This document shows positions 26,286 to 36,653 of a DNA stretch of 64,000 bases, in pieces (position 1 is the stretch's first letter; each line of letters begins with the position of its first letter). A program made the position numbers and the translations under genes. The DNA is taken from the NCBI RefSeq assembly GCF_023701945.1, contig NZ_JABAEF010000019.1, positions 1-64,000 on the forward strand. Direction: 5' to 3'. The stretch is from Rhizobium sp. CG5 (lineage in GTDB: Bacteria; Pseudomonadota; Alphaproteobacteria; Rhizobiales; Rhizobiaceae). The notes under the pieces are model-generated. The model did no database searches. It was not told the DNA's origin and saw nothing but the letters and a program-made list of their open reading frames with translations.

Positions 26286-26634
26286 GATGACGAGTGCAAA
26301 CTATTCTGCTTATATGGCTGGCGGGAGCGACGGAGGAACAAGCTGCAAGCAATCGCTGCGGAAGTGCTTTGCAATTCCCGGTGAATTGGCTAGATCAAAC
26401 ACGCGACTTTGCGGCTAGTGCTTTGAAAATCGGCATAAAAAAGACGATTTTCACCGCCATGGCTCTCCACGATCCCCGCATGGACCGTTTCTCTATCGGC
26501 GCTCTTGCCCATTGCTGGTTTTCTCATGTCACATTTGATAGATGGAAACCGTTTCTGCACCGAGCAAGGGCCGAGACAGGAACAAGTCCAAGCGACACTC
26601 ATTTTCACTCTGGCTGGTTACAGAATCCGAGAAC
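26286..26634 (+). promoter_or_regulatory. Upstream region of ndvB
   Basis: This ~350-bp stretch separates the XRE-cupin gene from ndvB. It holds a perfect inverted repeat CAATTC-N5-GAATTG (26372-26388), a candidate operator. No convincing -35/-10 pair is visible. A 118-codon frame (26294-26650) crosses it but has no family features and overlaps the ndvB 5' end in another frame, so I do not call it. If ndvB begins at the in-frame ATG at 26542, the gap shrinks to ~255 bp. Confidence 0.4.
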
Positions 26635-29600
26635 ATGTCCCTTCTTATGACGCCGTCTGCTGCGCCGCGCGACCCGGAAACAAAAACAATCGATCACAAT
26701 GATTCGATCCGCGCCGCCTATCTCTCCATAGAAGAACTCAAGGTTCAGGGCTCCGATCTGGCCATCCACGGCAGCGATGACCTGCCGGGGTTCTTTGAGT
26801 TCAACTTCTTTGCAAGGCACAAGGAGAACGAGAGGGAGATCCTGCGCGTCTATCGCTCGACAGCCGCCGATGTCGAGACCGGTGCAACCATCACGCCGGC
26901 CGCCGAATGGCTTCTCGACAACCACTACGTCATCGAGGAAGCCATTCAGGAGGTCCGCCGTGACTTCCCCCGTCGGTTTTATCGCCAGCTGCCGACGGTC
27001 GAGATCGGCAAGTCCGTCATTCCGCGGACCATGGCGCTCGCCTGGATCTATGTTGCCCACACCCACAGCACGGTGTCGCAGGAAAGCCTGACGGCACTGG
27101 TCGAAGGTTACCAGGCCACCTACCCGCTCGAAATCGGCGAACTCTGGGCGCTGCCGTCGATCATCCGTTTTGTCCTCATCGAGAATCTGCGTCGGATCTC
27201 CACCCGCGTCGAACGCTCGCGCCGCATGCGTCGCAAGGCCAATGAGGCAGCCGACGAGGTGATCCGCCTCAACGACCCGCTGACCTGCGCGGAGTTTTTG
27301 AAGCAGATCGAGCCTATGGCCGATGACAATACCTTTGCCACCCAGTTCCTCTACCGCTTGCGCAACGGCTCGCAGACCTCCAGCTTCGCCGTGTCCTGGC
27401 TTGAAGACCATCTGGAAAAATCCGGGCGTAATGTCGAAGAGGCAATGACCGCCGAGCACAATCGCCTGTCATCCGGCAATGTGACGATGGGCAATATCGT
27501 CAAAAGCCTGCGGGAAATCGACGATACGGAATGGGCGGTCTGGGTCGAGGAGGTCAGTCACGTCGACAAGATCCTTCGCCAGCACAGCGACTACAACGAA
27601 CTCGACTTCGGCTCGCGCAATACCTACCGCAACACGATCGAACGCCTGGCCCGACGCTCCGACATGAGCGAACTGGAGATTGCCCAGACCGCAATCGACA
27701 TGACCTCGCAAGCGTCCGAAGGGCTGGACGATCCGTCCGTGCCGGCAAATGTCGGCAATCTTCTCGTCGGCATGCACCGCAAGAAACTGGAAACGGCAAT
27801 CGACTACCGCCCGCCGCTGGTCCAATATATGGTGCGGATCATCCGTCACCTCAATTGGCTGGCCATCGCGGTTCCTGTGATGTGCCTGACAGCGCTGGCG
27901 CTGGCGCTGGTGGGCTGGTATCTGATCGATGCCGAGCTGTCGCTGCCGATCGTCGTCATCCTGCTTGTGCTGTTTTCTCTTCCCGCATCGGAAGGTGCCA
28001 CCGGCCTGTTCAACACGCTGGTGACCTTTGTGCTCAAGCCGGCCCGCCTCGTCGGCTACGAATTCAAGGAAGGTATTCCGGAGGACGCGCGGACCCTGGT
28101 CGCCGTCCCCTGCCTGATTTCCAATCGTGACCATGTCGACGAACTGATCCGCAATCTTGAGGTCCATTATCTGACCAATCCGCGCGGCGAGATCTATTTC
28201 GCGCTGCTCAGCGACTGGCCGGACAGCAAGATCGAAGAAAGCCCGGATGAGCTGGAAGTGCTGGCCTATGCCAAGCGCGAGATTGCCACGCTCAGCGCCC
28301 GCTATGCTCAGGACGGCAAGACCCGCTTTTATATTCTGCATCGCCGCCGGCAATTCAATCCCTCTGAAGGCGTTTGGATGGGCTGGGAACGCAAACGCGG
28401 CAAGCTGCACGAACTGAACATGCTGTTGCGCGGCGATCGCGACACGTCCTACCTGCCGGGTGCCAATGTCGTGCCGGAAGGCGTGCAATATGTGATGACC
28501 CTGGACGCCGACACGCGCCTGATGCGCGATGCGGTGACCAAGCTGGTCGGCAAGCTGCACCACCCGATCAACCGTCCCGTCGCCGATCCGAAAACCGGCA
28601 GGGTCGTCAGCGGTTATGGCCTGTTGCAGCCGCGCGTCACGCCATCGCTGACCACCGGCGAGGACGCCTCGGTCTTCCAGCGGGTCTTTTCCATCAATCG
28701 CGGCGTCGACCCTTATGTCTTCACCGTTTCCGACGTCTACCAGGACATAACAGGCGAAGGCAGCTTTACCGGCAAAGGTCTCTATCACGTCGATGCCTTC
28801 GAAACCGCCCTCAAGGGTCGTATCGACGAGAATACCGTTCTCAGTCACGACCTTCTCGAAGGCTCCCTGGCCCGATGCGCACTGGTCACCGATGTCGAAC
28901 TGGTCGAGGATTTCCCGACCCGCTATGAAGTCGAGATTTCGCGCCAGCATCGCTGGGCTCGAGGCGATTGGCAGCTGCTGCCCTATATCTTCGATCCGAG
29001 TCGTGGCATCACGGCGCTCGGCCGCTGGAAGATGTTTGACAACCTGCGCCGCTCGCTGACCCCGATTGCCTGGCTGCTAGCCTCGCTGATCGGCTGGTAC
29101 GCGATGAGCCCCACCGGAGCCGTGATCTGGCAGCTCCTGCTGATCTTCTGCCTGTTTGTCGCGCCCACCCTGTCGCTGCTGTCCGGCGTGATCCCGCGCA
29201 CAAGCGATATCGTGCCCAGCGCCCATTTCCATTCCCTGTGGTCTGAAATGCGCGCCGCCAATGCGCAGGTCGCCCTTCGCATCGTCTTCATTGCCGATAC
29301 GGCCTGCGTGATGGCCGATGCCATTGTCCGGTCGATCTATCGCCTCGCCTTCAGCCGCCGCCTGCTGCTCGAATGGAAGACTGCGGCCAGCGTTCAGTCC
29401 TCCGCCCAGGGCTCCATTGCCACCTACTACAAGTCGATGCGCCATGCGCCGCTCATGGCGCTCGTGGCCCTGGCACTCGCCTACGGCCAGGTCGGCTACG
29501 GCGCCCTTGTCGGCATCCCCTTTGCCCTCCTCTGGCTCGCGTCACCTCTGATCGCCTGGTATGTCAGCCAGTCGGCCGAAACCGAAGACCGTCTCGTCGT

Positions 29601-32600
29601 TCCCGAAGAGACGTCCATCGAACTGCGGCGCATCGCCCGGCGGACCTGGCGCTATTTCGAAACCTTCGTCACGGCCGGCGAGAACTTTCTGCCGCCGGAC
29701 AATTTCCAGGAAACGCCGGAACCGGTCGTGGCACGGCGAACCTCGCCCACCAATATCGGCGTCTATCTCCTCTCCGTCGTCTCCGCCCGGCATTTCGGCT
29801 GGCTGAGCTTTGAGCAGACGCTCGAGCGGCTGGAGCAGACCGTGGCGACTGTCGAGCGGATGGATAAGTTCCGTGGCCATCTCTACAATTGGTATCACAC
29901 CGACAGCCTGAAGACGCTCGGGCCTCGCTATGTGTCGGCGGTGGACAGCGGCAACCTCGCCGGTCACCTGATCGCCGTCTCGTCGGCCTGCCGCGAGTGG
30001 GCCGAAGCACCGTCTGCCCACCTTCAGGGCAATCTCGACGGCATCGGCGATGTCGGCGGCATCCTGATCGAAGCCCTGCGCGAACTGCCCGACGACCGCA
30101 AGACCGTGCGGCCGCTGCGCCGCCGCCTGCATGAGCGGATCGTCGGCTTCAACAACGCGCTGGCCGCCGTCAAGCGCGAGCACGAATTCGCCTCGATCCG
30201 CGTCATCAATCTGGCGGTGCTGGCCCGCGACATCCAGAAGCTCGCCGCCAACCTGCACCATGAAGTGCGCACCGAGCAGAGCGGCGAGATCATCCGCTGG
30301 ACGGAATCGCTGGTCAATGTCTGCGAGGCGCATATCTCCGACACCGCCTTCGATCTGTCCAATATTGAGCCCCTGCGCCAGCGGCTTGCCCATCTGCGCG
30401 ACCGGACCCGCGACATCGCCTTCTCGATGGATTTCGCCTTCCTGTTCCGTCCGGAACGGCGTCTTCTGTCGATCGGCTACCGGGTCGAAAGCCGCGAACT
30501 GGATGAAGCCTGCTACGACCTTCTGGCCTCCGAATCCCGTCTGACCAGCCTTTTCGCGATTGCCAAGGGCGACCTGCCGACGGAACACTGGTACAGGCTC
30601 GGCCGCCAGGTCGTGCCGGTCGGATCGCGTGCCGCGCTGATCTCCTGGTCGGGATCGATGTTCGAATATCTGATGCCGCCGCTGGTCATGCAGGAGCGCC
30701 AGGGTGGCATTCTGAATCAGACCAACAATCTCGTGGTCAAGGAACAGATCAGCCACGGCAAGCGCCTGAACATTCCCTGGGGGATTTCGGAAGCGGCCTT
30801 CAATGCCCGCGACCATCAGCTGGCGTATCAGTATACCAATTTCGGCGTGCCGACGCTGGGCCTGAAGCGCGGCCTCGGCCAGAATGCCGTCGTCGCTCCC
30901 TATGCCTCGATCCTGGCCAGCCAATACGATCCGAAGGCGGCCCTGGAGAACCTGGAGCGGTTGCGCAAGCTCGGCGCGCTCGGCGCCTACGGTTTCCACG
31001 ACGCGGTCGACTTCACGCCGACCCGCCTACCCGATGGCAAGACCTGCGCGGTGGTCTACAATTATTATGCCCACCATCACGGCATGTCGATTGCAGCCGT
31101 TGCCAACGTCGCCTTCAACGGCCTCTTGCGCGAACTCTTCCATTCCGATCCGGTGATCGAGGCTGCCGAACTGTTGCTGCAGGAAAAGGCACCGCGCGAA
31201 ATTCCTGTCATGAGCGCCAAATACGAGCCGCAGACCCCGGGTAAGGGCCAGTCCGACCTGCTGCGCCCGGAAATCCGCACCGTCACCGACCCGGCCGCCA
31301 AGGACCGCGAAGTCGTGCTTTTGTCGAACGGCCACTACTCGGTGATGCTGACGGCCACCGGTTCCGGCTTCTCCCGCTGGAATGGTTTGTCGGTGGCGCG
31401 CTGGAAGGCGGATCCGACCGAGGACCGCTGGGGCACCTTCATCTTCCTGCGGGACACCACAAGCGGCCAATGGTGGTCGACGACCGCGACGCCGCGCCGG
31501 GCGGAAGACGAGAAGTGCAAGTCGATCTTCGGCGACGACAAGGCCGAATTCTACAAGACCGTTGGCGATATCACCAGCAACGTCGAATGCATCGTCGCCA
31601 CCGAGCACGATGCCGAAGGCCGGCGCGTCACCCTCCTCAACACCGGGGCGGAGGACCGCTTCATCGAGGTGACCTCCTACCTGGAGCCAGTGCTGGCAGC
31701 AGACGATGCCGACAATGCCCATCCGCTGTTCTCGCGCATGTTCGTCAAGACGGAACTTGGCCGCCGCGGCGATGTGATCCGCGTTGAGCGCAACAAACGC
31801 AGCCCATCCGATCCCGATGTCGGCGTCGCCCATCTGGTCTCCGACAATGCCGGGCTCGGCCGCTCGACCGAATTCGAGACGGACCGCAACCGCTTCATCG
31901 GCCACGGCCGCACGCTCGCCGATGCCGCCGCCTTCGATCCCGGCGCGACCCTGTCGGGCACCGATGGTTTCACGCTCGATCCGATCCTCAGCCTGCGGCG
32001 CACCGTGCGCGTTCCCTCCGGCAAGAAGGTCAGCCTCGTCTTCTGGACGATCGCGGCACCGAACCGCGAGGAAGTCGACCAGGCAATCGAGCGTTACCGC
32101 CACCCCGACACGTTCAGCCATGAGCTCATTCATGCCTGGACACGGGCCCAGGTCGAAATGCGCCATATCGGCATCACGTCGCAACAGGCCGCAGCCTTCC
32201 AGCACCTGGCCCGTTACCTCGTCTATCCCGATACCCATCTGCGCGCCGATCCGGAGACGGTAAAGGGCGGCCTTGCCTCGCAATCGGCCCTCTGGCCGCT
32301 GGCGATATCGGGCGATCATCCGATCTTTGCCCTGCGCATCAATGACGACATGGACATCGAGGTCGTCCGCGAAGCGCTGAGCGCTCAGGAATATCTGCAC
32401 AAGCGTGGCGTGATCGCCGATCTGGTGATCGTCAACGAACGGGCCACCTCCTATGCCCAGGACATGCAGCATGCCCTGGAGCACCTGTGCGAGAACCTGC
32501 GCCTGCATCAGGGCGATGGCGCCCAGCAGCACGTCTTCGCGGTCCGGCGCGATCTGATGGAAGAAAGCACCTGGCAGGCCCTGCTGGCCGCCGCCCGCGT

Positions 32601-35130
32601 TGTCTTCCATGCCCGCAACGGCAAGATCGTCGACCAGGTCAACCGGGCAACCTCGCTGTTCGCCTCGCCGCGCGTGCCGGACGGCATGGACATGGAATGG
32701 CAGGGTCTGCCCCCCACCCTCGCCCTGTCCGCCCCCGCAGCACCCGTGGAAGACCTCGGTTCGGGCCTCGATTTCTGGAACGGTTACGGCGGTTTCACGC
32801 CAGACGGTTCGGAATATGTTGTCCGGCTGGCTGCCGGCCAAACCACGCCGCAGCCATGGATCAACGTCATCTCCAACGAGCATTTCGGCTTCCACGTCTC
32901 GGCCGAAGGCGCCGGTTTCAGCTGGAGCCGCAATTCCCGCGATTACCAGCTGACCCCCTGGAGCAATGATCCGGTCAGCAATCGACCGGGCGAAGCCATC
33001 TATGTCGCCGATCTCGATGACGGCGCCGTCTATTCGCCCTTTGCCGCGATCGGCCGTCGTGAGGACAGCCGTTTCGAAAGCCGCCATGGCCTTGGTTACT
33101 CCGTTTTCAGAAGCGACAATCGCGGTCTGGAGCTGGAGGTCATGCAGACCGTCGATGCCAGAGAACCGGTGAAGCTCTCAAGGCTCATCATCCGCAACTC
33201 GAGTAACCAGGCACGCCGCCTGCGGGTCTACGGCTATGTCGAATGGGTGCTCGGCAACAATCCGCAGAAAACGGCACCGTTCGTGCTGGCCTCGAAGGAT
33301 GAGGAAACCGGGGCGCTGTTTGCAACCAATCCCTATAGCATCGACTATTCCGGCAGGATCGCCTTCCTGACGGCCGACCTGCCGGCCAGCGGCTTCACCG
33401 CCAGCCGGCGCGAATTCGTCGGTCGCAACGGCACCGTCCAGCTGCCTCAGTCCGTTGCCAAGGCGTCGCCGCTCTCCAACAGCGTGGAGACGGAGGGAGA
33501 TCCGTGCGCAGCTCTTGCCTACGATCTCGAACTGTCCGCCGGCGAGGAGCGCGAAATCTGCTTCATCCTCGGCGACACAACCGATGTCCAGGCTGCCCGC
33601 GACCTGATCACCGCGAGCCGTGCGAAAGGCTTCGCCGGGTCGCTTGAGGAGACCAAGACGTTCTGGACGGGCTTCTCCGGCCACCTGAAGGTCAAGACGG
33701 CCGACAAGGCCTTCGATCACCTCGTCAACAACTGGCTGCCCTACCAGACGCTCGGCTGCCGGATCCGCGCCCGTGCCGGCTTCTACCAGGCCAGCGGCGC
33801 CTTCGGCTTCCGCGATCAGTTGCAGGACAGCCTGGCCTTCCTGCTGTTCGAGCCTGCGCTGGCCCGTCGGCAGATCCTGAACGCTGCCGCCCGGCAGTTC
33901 CCGGAAGGCGATGTGCTGCACTGGTGGCTGCCGCAGACCGGCGCCGGTATCCGCAGCACGATTTCGGATGACGTCGTCTGGCTGGCCTATGCGGTCGACA
34001 GCTACATCAACGCGACCGGCGACAAGGCCATTCTCAAGGAAGCGATCGCCTTTATCGAAGGCCCGCAGCTGGCTGCCGGCCAGCACGATTCCTTCTTCCA
34101 GCCGACCGTCTCGACCGAAAGCGCGCCGCTTTACGAGCATGCGGCGCGTGCGCTGGACCTTGCCGTATCGCGAACCGGCATTAATGGCCTGCCGCTCATC
34201 CTGGGCGGCGACTGGAACGACGGCATGAACCGCGTCGGCATCGAAGGCCGTGGCGAAAGCGTCTGGCTCGGCTGGTTCCTAGCCAGTGCCCTGAACACCT
34301 TCATGGCCCATGCCCTGGAGCGGGGCGATCGCGCCCGGATCGACCGGTGGAGCGCCCATCTGACGGTCCTGAAGGATGCGCTGGAAACGGCGGGATGGGA
34401 CGGCGAATACTATCGCCGCGGCTATTTCGACGACGGCTCACCACTCGGCTCGGCGACGTCGGAGGAATGCAGGATCGATTCGATCGCCCAATCCTGGGCC
34501 GTGCTCTCCTCGCAGGCCAACCCTGACAGAGCGCAGTCGGCCATGAGCGCCGTTCTGGCCAATCTGGTGGACGAAGAAAAAGGCATCGTGCGTCTCTTCA
34601 CGCCGCCATTTGAGAAGAGCAGCCAGGATCCGGGCTATATCAAGTCCTATCCGCCCGGCGTGCGCGAAAATGGCGGCCAGTATACCCATGCGGCCATCTG
34701 GGCGGGCCTCGCCTTTGCCAAGCTGGATCGGCCGGACGATGCCTGGAAGGTGTTTTCCATGCTGAACCCGGTCAACCATGCCCTTAACCGCGACGCCGCC
34801 GACCAATACCGGGTCGAGCCCTATATCGTGACGGCGGACGTCTATGGCGGCGATGCCTATGCCGGCCGTGGCGGATGGTCGTGGTATACGGGATCGGCCG
34901 GTTGGCTGTACCGTTTCGCGCTGGAGGGTATCCTGGGCATCCGCAGGCAGGGCAAGTCCCTCCTCCTGTCGCCCGCCCTTCCGTCCGAGTGGACCGGCTT
35001 CGAGGCGGAACTGACCGTCCTGGACAAGACCTACCAGATCCAGGTCACCCGCAAGGCCGAAGGCTACGCGGTGACCGTCAATGGCAAGACGCTCAAGGCA
35101 AAGCCCGAGGGCTTCAGCATCACCCTGTAA
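26635..35130 (+). CDS. ndvB: Cyclic beta-1,2-glucan synthase (giant membrane glycosyltransferase)
   Basis: A ~2,831-residue NdvB/ChvB synthase that initiates, elongates and cyclises beta-1,2-glucan from UDP-glucose in the inner membrane. In order: an N-terminal region (~1-400); membrane helices at ~408-455; the GT84 glycosyltransferase domain with acidic LDADT (~622-626) and the RQHRW motif (~769-773); further helices at ~807-852 and ~937-977; a long carbohydrate-binding/beta-sandwich region; and a C-terminal GH94-type phosphorylase domain (GDWNDGMNRVGIEG near 2525) that controls chain length. I chose the ATG at 26635; an ATG at 26542 would add 31 residues. A strong terminator follows at once. 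The product is exported by NdvA and serves osmotic adaptation and host interaction. Confidence 0.97.
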   Translation: MSLLMTPSAAPRDPETKTIDHNDSIRAAYLSIEELKVQGSDLAIHGSDDLPGFFEFNFFARHKENEREILRVYRSTAADVETGATITPAAEWLLDNHYVIEEAIQEVRRDFPRRFYRQLPTVEIGKSVIPRTMALAWIYVAHTHSTVSQESLTALVEGYQATYPLEIGELWALPSIIRFVLIENLRRISTRVERSRRMRRKANEAADEVIRLNDPLTCAEFLKQIEPMADDNTFATQFLYRLRNGSQTSSFAVSWLEDHLEKSGRNVEEAMTAEHNRLSSGNVTMGNIVKSLREIDDTEWAVWVEEVSHVDKILRQHSDYNELDFGSRNTYRNTIERLARRSDMSELEIAQTAIDMTSQASEGLDDPSVPANVGNLLVGMHRKKLETAIDYRPPLVQYMVRIIRHLNWLAIAVPVMCLTALALALVGWYLIDAELSLPIVVILLVLFSLPASEGATGLFNTLVTFVLKPARLVGYEFKEGIPEDARTLVAVPCLISNRDHVDELIRNLEVHYLTNPRGEIYFALLSDWPDSKIEESPDELEVLAYAKREIATLSARYAQDGKTRFYILHRRRQFNPSEGVWMGWERKRGKLHELNMLLRGDRDTSYLPGANVVPEGVQYVMTLDADTRLMRDAVTKLVGKLHHPINRPVADPKTGRVVSGYGLLQPRVTPSLTTGEDASVFQRVFSINRGVDPYVFTVSDVYQDITGEGSFTGKGLYHVDAFETALKGRIDENTVLSHDLLEGSLARCALVTDVELVEDFPTRYEVEISRQHRWARGDWQLLPYIFDPSRGITALGRWKMFDNLRRSLTPIAWLLASLIGWYAMSPTGAVIWQLLLIFCLFVAPTLSLLSGVIPRTSDIVPSAHFHSLWSEMRAANAQVALRIVFIADTACVMADAIVRSIYRLAFSRRLLLEWKTAASVQSSAQGSIATYYKSMRHAPLMALVALALAYGQVGYGALVGIPFALLWLASPLIAWYVSQSAETEDRLVVPEETSIELRRIARRTWRYFETFVTAGENFLPPDNFQETPEPVVARRTSPTNIGVYLLSVVSARHFGWLSFEQTLERLEQTVATVERMDKFRGHLYNWYHTDSLKTLGPRYVSAVDSGNLAGHLIAVSSACREWAEAPSAHLQGNLDGIGDVGGILIEALRELPDDRKTVRPLRRRLHERIVGFNNALAAVKREHEFASIRVINLAVLARDIQKLAANLHHEVRTEQSGEIIRWTESLVNVCEAHISDTAFDLSNIEPLRQRLAHLRDRTRDIAFSMDFAFLFRPERRLLSIGYRVESRELDEACYDLLASESRLTSLFAIAKGDLPTEHWYRLGRQVVPVGSRAALISWSGSMFEYLMPPLVMQERQGGILNQTNNLVVKEQISHGKRLNIPWGISEAAFNARDHQLAYQYTNFGVPTLGLKRGLGQNAVVAPYASILASQYDPKAALENLERLRKLGALGAYGFHDAVDFTPTRLPDGKTCAVVYNYYAHHHGMSIAAVANVAFNGLLRELFHSDPVIEAAELLLQEKAPREIPVMSAKYEPQTPGKGQSDLLRPEIRTVTDPAAKDREVVLLSNGHYSVMLTATGSGFSRWNGLSVARWKADPTEDRWGTFIFLRDTTSGQWWSTTATPRRAEDEKCKSIFGDDKAEFYKTVGDITSNVECIVATEHDAEGRRVTLLNTGAEDRFIEVTSYLEPVLAADDADNAHPLFSRMFVKTELGRRGDVIRVERNKRSPSDPDVGVAHLVSDNAGLGRSTEFETDRNRFIGHGRTLADAAAFDPGATLSGTDGFTLDPILSLRRTVRVPSGKKVSLVFWTIAAPNREEVDQAIERYRHPDTFSHELIHAWTRAQVEMRHIGITSQQAAAFQHLARYLVYPDTHLRADPETVKGGLASQSALWPLAISGDHPIFALRINDDMDIEVVREALSAQEYLHKRGVIADLVIVNERATSYAQDMQHALEHLCENLRLHQGDGAQQHVFAVRRDLMEESTWQALLAAARVVFHARNGKIVDQVNRATSLFASPRVPDGMDMEWQGLPPTLALSAPAAPVEDLGSGLDFWNGYGGFTPDGSEYVVRLAAGQTTPQPWINVISNEHFGFHVSAEGAGFSWSRNSRDYQLTPWSNDPVSNRPGEAIYVADLDDGAVYSPFAAIGRREDSRFESRHGLGYSVFRSDNRGLELEVMQTVDAREPVKLSRLIIRNSSNQARRLRVYGYVEWVLGNNPQKTAPFVLASKDEETGALFATNPYSIDYSGRIAFLTADLPASGFTASRREFVGRNGTVQLPQSVAKASPLSNSVETEGDPCAALAYDLELSAGEEREICFILGDTTDVQAARDLITASRAKGFAGSLEETKTFWTGFSGHLKVKTADKAFDHLVNNWLPYQTLGCRIRARAGFYQASGAFGFRDQLQDSLAFLLFEPALARRQILNAAARQFPEGDVLHWWLPQTGAGIRSTISDDVVWLAYAVDSYINATGDKAILKEAIAFIEGPQLAAGQHDSFFQPTVSTESAPLYEHAARALDLAVSRTGINGLPLILGGDWNDGMNRVGIEGRGESVWLGWFLASALNTFMAHALERGDRARIDRWSAHLTVLKDALETAGWDGEYYRRGYFDDGSPLGSATSEECRIDSIAQSWAVLSSQANPDRAQSAMSAVLANLVDEEKGIVRLFTPPFEKSSQDPGYIKSYPPGVRENGGQYTHAAIWAGLAFAKLDRPDDAWKVFSMLNPVNHALNRDAADQYRVEPYIVTADVYGGDAYAGRGGWSWYTGSAGWLYRFALEGILGIRRQGKSLLLSPALPSEWTGFEAELTVLDKTYQIQVTRKAEGYAVTVNGKTLKAKPEGFSITL

Positions 35131-35136
35131 AGACCA

Positions 35137-35173
35137 GAAGAGCCACCCTTTACCGGGTGGCTCTTCCATTTTT
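35137..35173 (+). terminator. Rho-independent terminator of ndvB
   Basis: A 12-bp stem (GAAGAGCCACCC / GGGTGGCTCTTC, 6-base loop) is followed by CA and five T residues, starting 6 bp after the ndvB stop. Confidence 0.92.
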
Positions 35174-35206
35174 AGCAGATCGCGCGAAGCTCCCCCGTCG
35201 CGCCAG

Positions 35207-36610
35207 TTATGCCGTGCGCTTCGCCAATGGCGCAGACGCCGGATAGGGTGTCCTCAGCAGCATCACGAGGCCGACGGCCAGGAACACAACGAGGCTCGCC
35301 ATTCCGGCCCGGGCCGACCCCGTCCAATAGGTGATCAACGAAAAACTCAAGGTCGCCATGAAGCTCGTGGCGCGACCCGACAGGGAGTAGAGCCCGAAAT
35401 AGCGGCCCGCCTCCTCGACGCTGACGCTGCGCGCCAGATAGGAGCGCGACGAAGCCTGCACCGGACCAAAGGCAATACCGACCAGCAGTCCGTAGAGGAT
35501 ATAGACCTTCTCGGCAGCCGTGCCGAAAATGCCGCCAGAATCGGCCATCGGCAGGCCAACCAGCCCGAACAGCGTAAAGCCCGGCCCGGTCGAGACGATG
35601 CCGAATGTCGCGACCAACAGTAAAAAGAGGCTGATCAGCACGGTGATCTTCGAACCGAGCCGCCGATCCACCGATCCGGCCGCAAGGCATCCGACAATGG
35701 CCACGACATTGAGAATGATCCCGTAAATGCCGATTTCCATGGTCGACCAGCCGAACATCGCCGCGGCAAACACCCCGCCGAGGATCAAAAGGCCATTGAC
35801 GCCGTCCTGGTAGATCATCCGGCTCACCAGAAACCGCAGGATGCCGGGCCGGTCTTTCAGCCCGACAATCGTCTGGCCGATTTCCCTGAGACCCGAACGC
35901 ACCGCCGCAACCAACGGTTTTCCCGCCCCCATATCGGGCGTGAACAGGAACATCGGCAGGATGAAGACCAGATACCACAGCGCCGAGATCGGCCCGGTGA
36001 TGCGGGCATCTTCACCCGCTGCCGGATCGAGCCCGAACAGGGGGGTGATGCCGAGCACCGTTCGCCCCGTCTCCGGGCTTGCGGCCAGAAACAGCACAAC
36101 CGAGATCAGCACGATCATGCCGCCGAGGTAGCCCAGCCCCCAGGCAATGTTGGAGACACGGCCGACATTGTCGCGATTGACGAGCCGGGTCATCATCGAA
36201 TCGTTGAAGACGATCGAAAACTCCGCCGAGATCGAAGCGAGGATGACGAAGATCGCCGGATAGATGACCGCCGAACCCGGCACCGCTGTCCACAGCAGGC
36301 ACAGGCTGATGATCTTGATCGCCGCAAAAAAGGCGATCCATGGCTTGCGTGGCCCACTTTCGTCGGCGATCGAACCCAGGATCGGCGCCAGGATGGCAAT
36401 GATGACAGACGAGATCGTGGCGATATTGCTCCACGTCGCCTGGGCGGAAATCGGATCATCGGTCATCCGCGAGACGAAGTAAGGCCCGAAGATAAAGGTC
36501 GTGACCACGGTAAAGAACGGCTGCGCCGCCCAGTCGAAAAACATCCAGCCCCAGACCCCTCTGCGGGACACCTGGGGCTGTTCCATTGCCGCCATCTTGT
36601 TCTCGTTCAC
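35207..36610 (-). CDS. MFS transporter of the UMF1/Atg22-like family
   Basis: A 467-residue permease with about 12 hydrophobic segments. The N-terminus WGWMFFDWAAQPFFTVVTTF and FIFGPYFVSRM are the UMF1/Atg22-like signature of putative amino-acid or vacuole-type effluxers. The start is a GTG at 36610 with AAGGTGG upstream; an ATG five codons later is possible. It lies 43 bp downstream of the glutamate dehydrogenase gene on the same strand, so the two may be co-transcribed, with a small CTGCCC/GGGCAG hairpin (36627-36644) in between. Substrate unknown. Confidence 0.88.
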   Translation of the reverse strand: MNENKMAAMEQPQVSRRGVWGWMFFDWAAQPFFTVVTTFIFGPYFVSRMTDDPISAQATWSNIATISSVIIAILAPILGSIADESGPRKPWIAFFAAIKIISLCLLWTAVPGSAVIYPAIFVILASISAEFSIVFNDSMMTRLVNRDNVGRVSNIAWGLGYLGGMIVLISVVLFLAASPETGRTVLGITPLFGLDPAAGEDARITGPISALWYLVFILPMFLFTPDMGAGKPLVAAVRSGLREIGQTIVGLKDRPGILRFLVSRMIYQDGVNGLLILGGVFAAAMFGWSTMEIGIYGIILNVVAIVGCLAAGSVDRRLGSKITVLISLFLLLVATFGIVSTGPGFTLFGLVGLPMADSGGIFGTAAEKVYILYGLLVGIAFGPVQASSRSYLARSVSVEEAGRYFGLYSLSGRATSFMATLSFSLITYWTGSARAGMASLVVFLAVGLVMLLRTPYPASAPLAKRTA

Positions 36611-36653
36611 TGGTCGCCACCTTCCCCTGCCCGTTACGGGGCAGACAGTGGCA

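Noticed and set aside
26294..26650. 118-codon open frame between the XRE-cupin gene and ndvB
   Set aside because: No family features, no good ribosome-binding site, and its 3' end overlaps ndvB in another frame.
31027..33087. 686-codon open frame antisense to ndvB
   Set aside because: Antisense shadow of a well-conserved gene.
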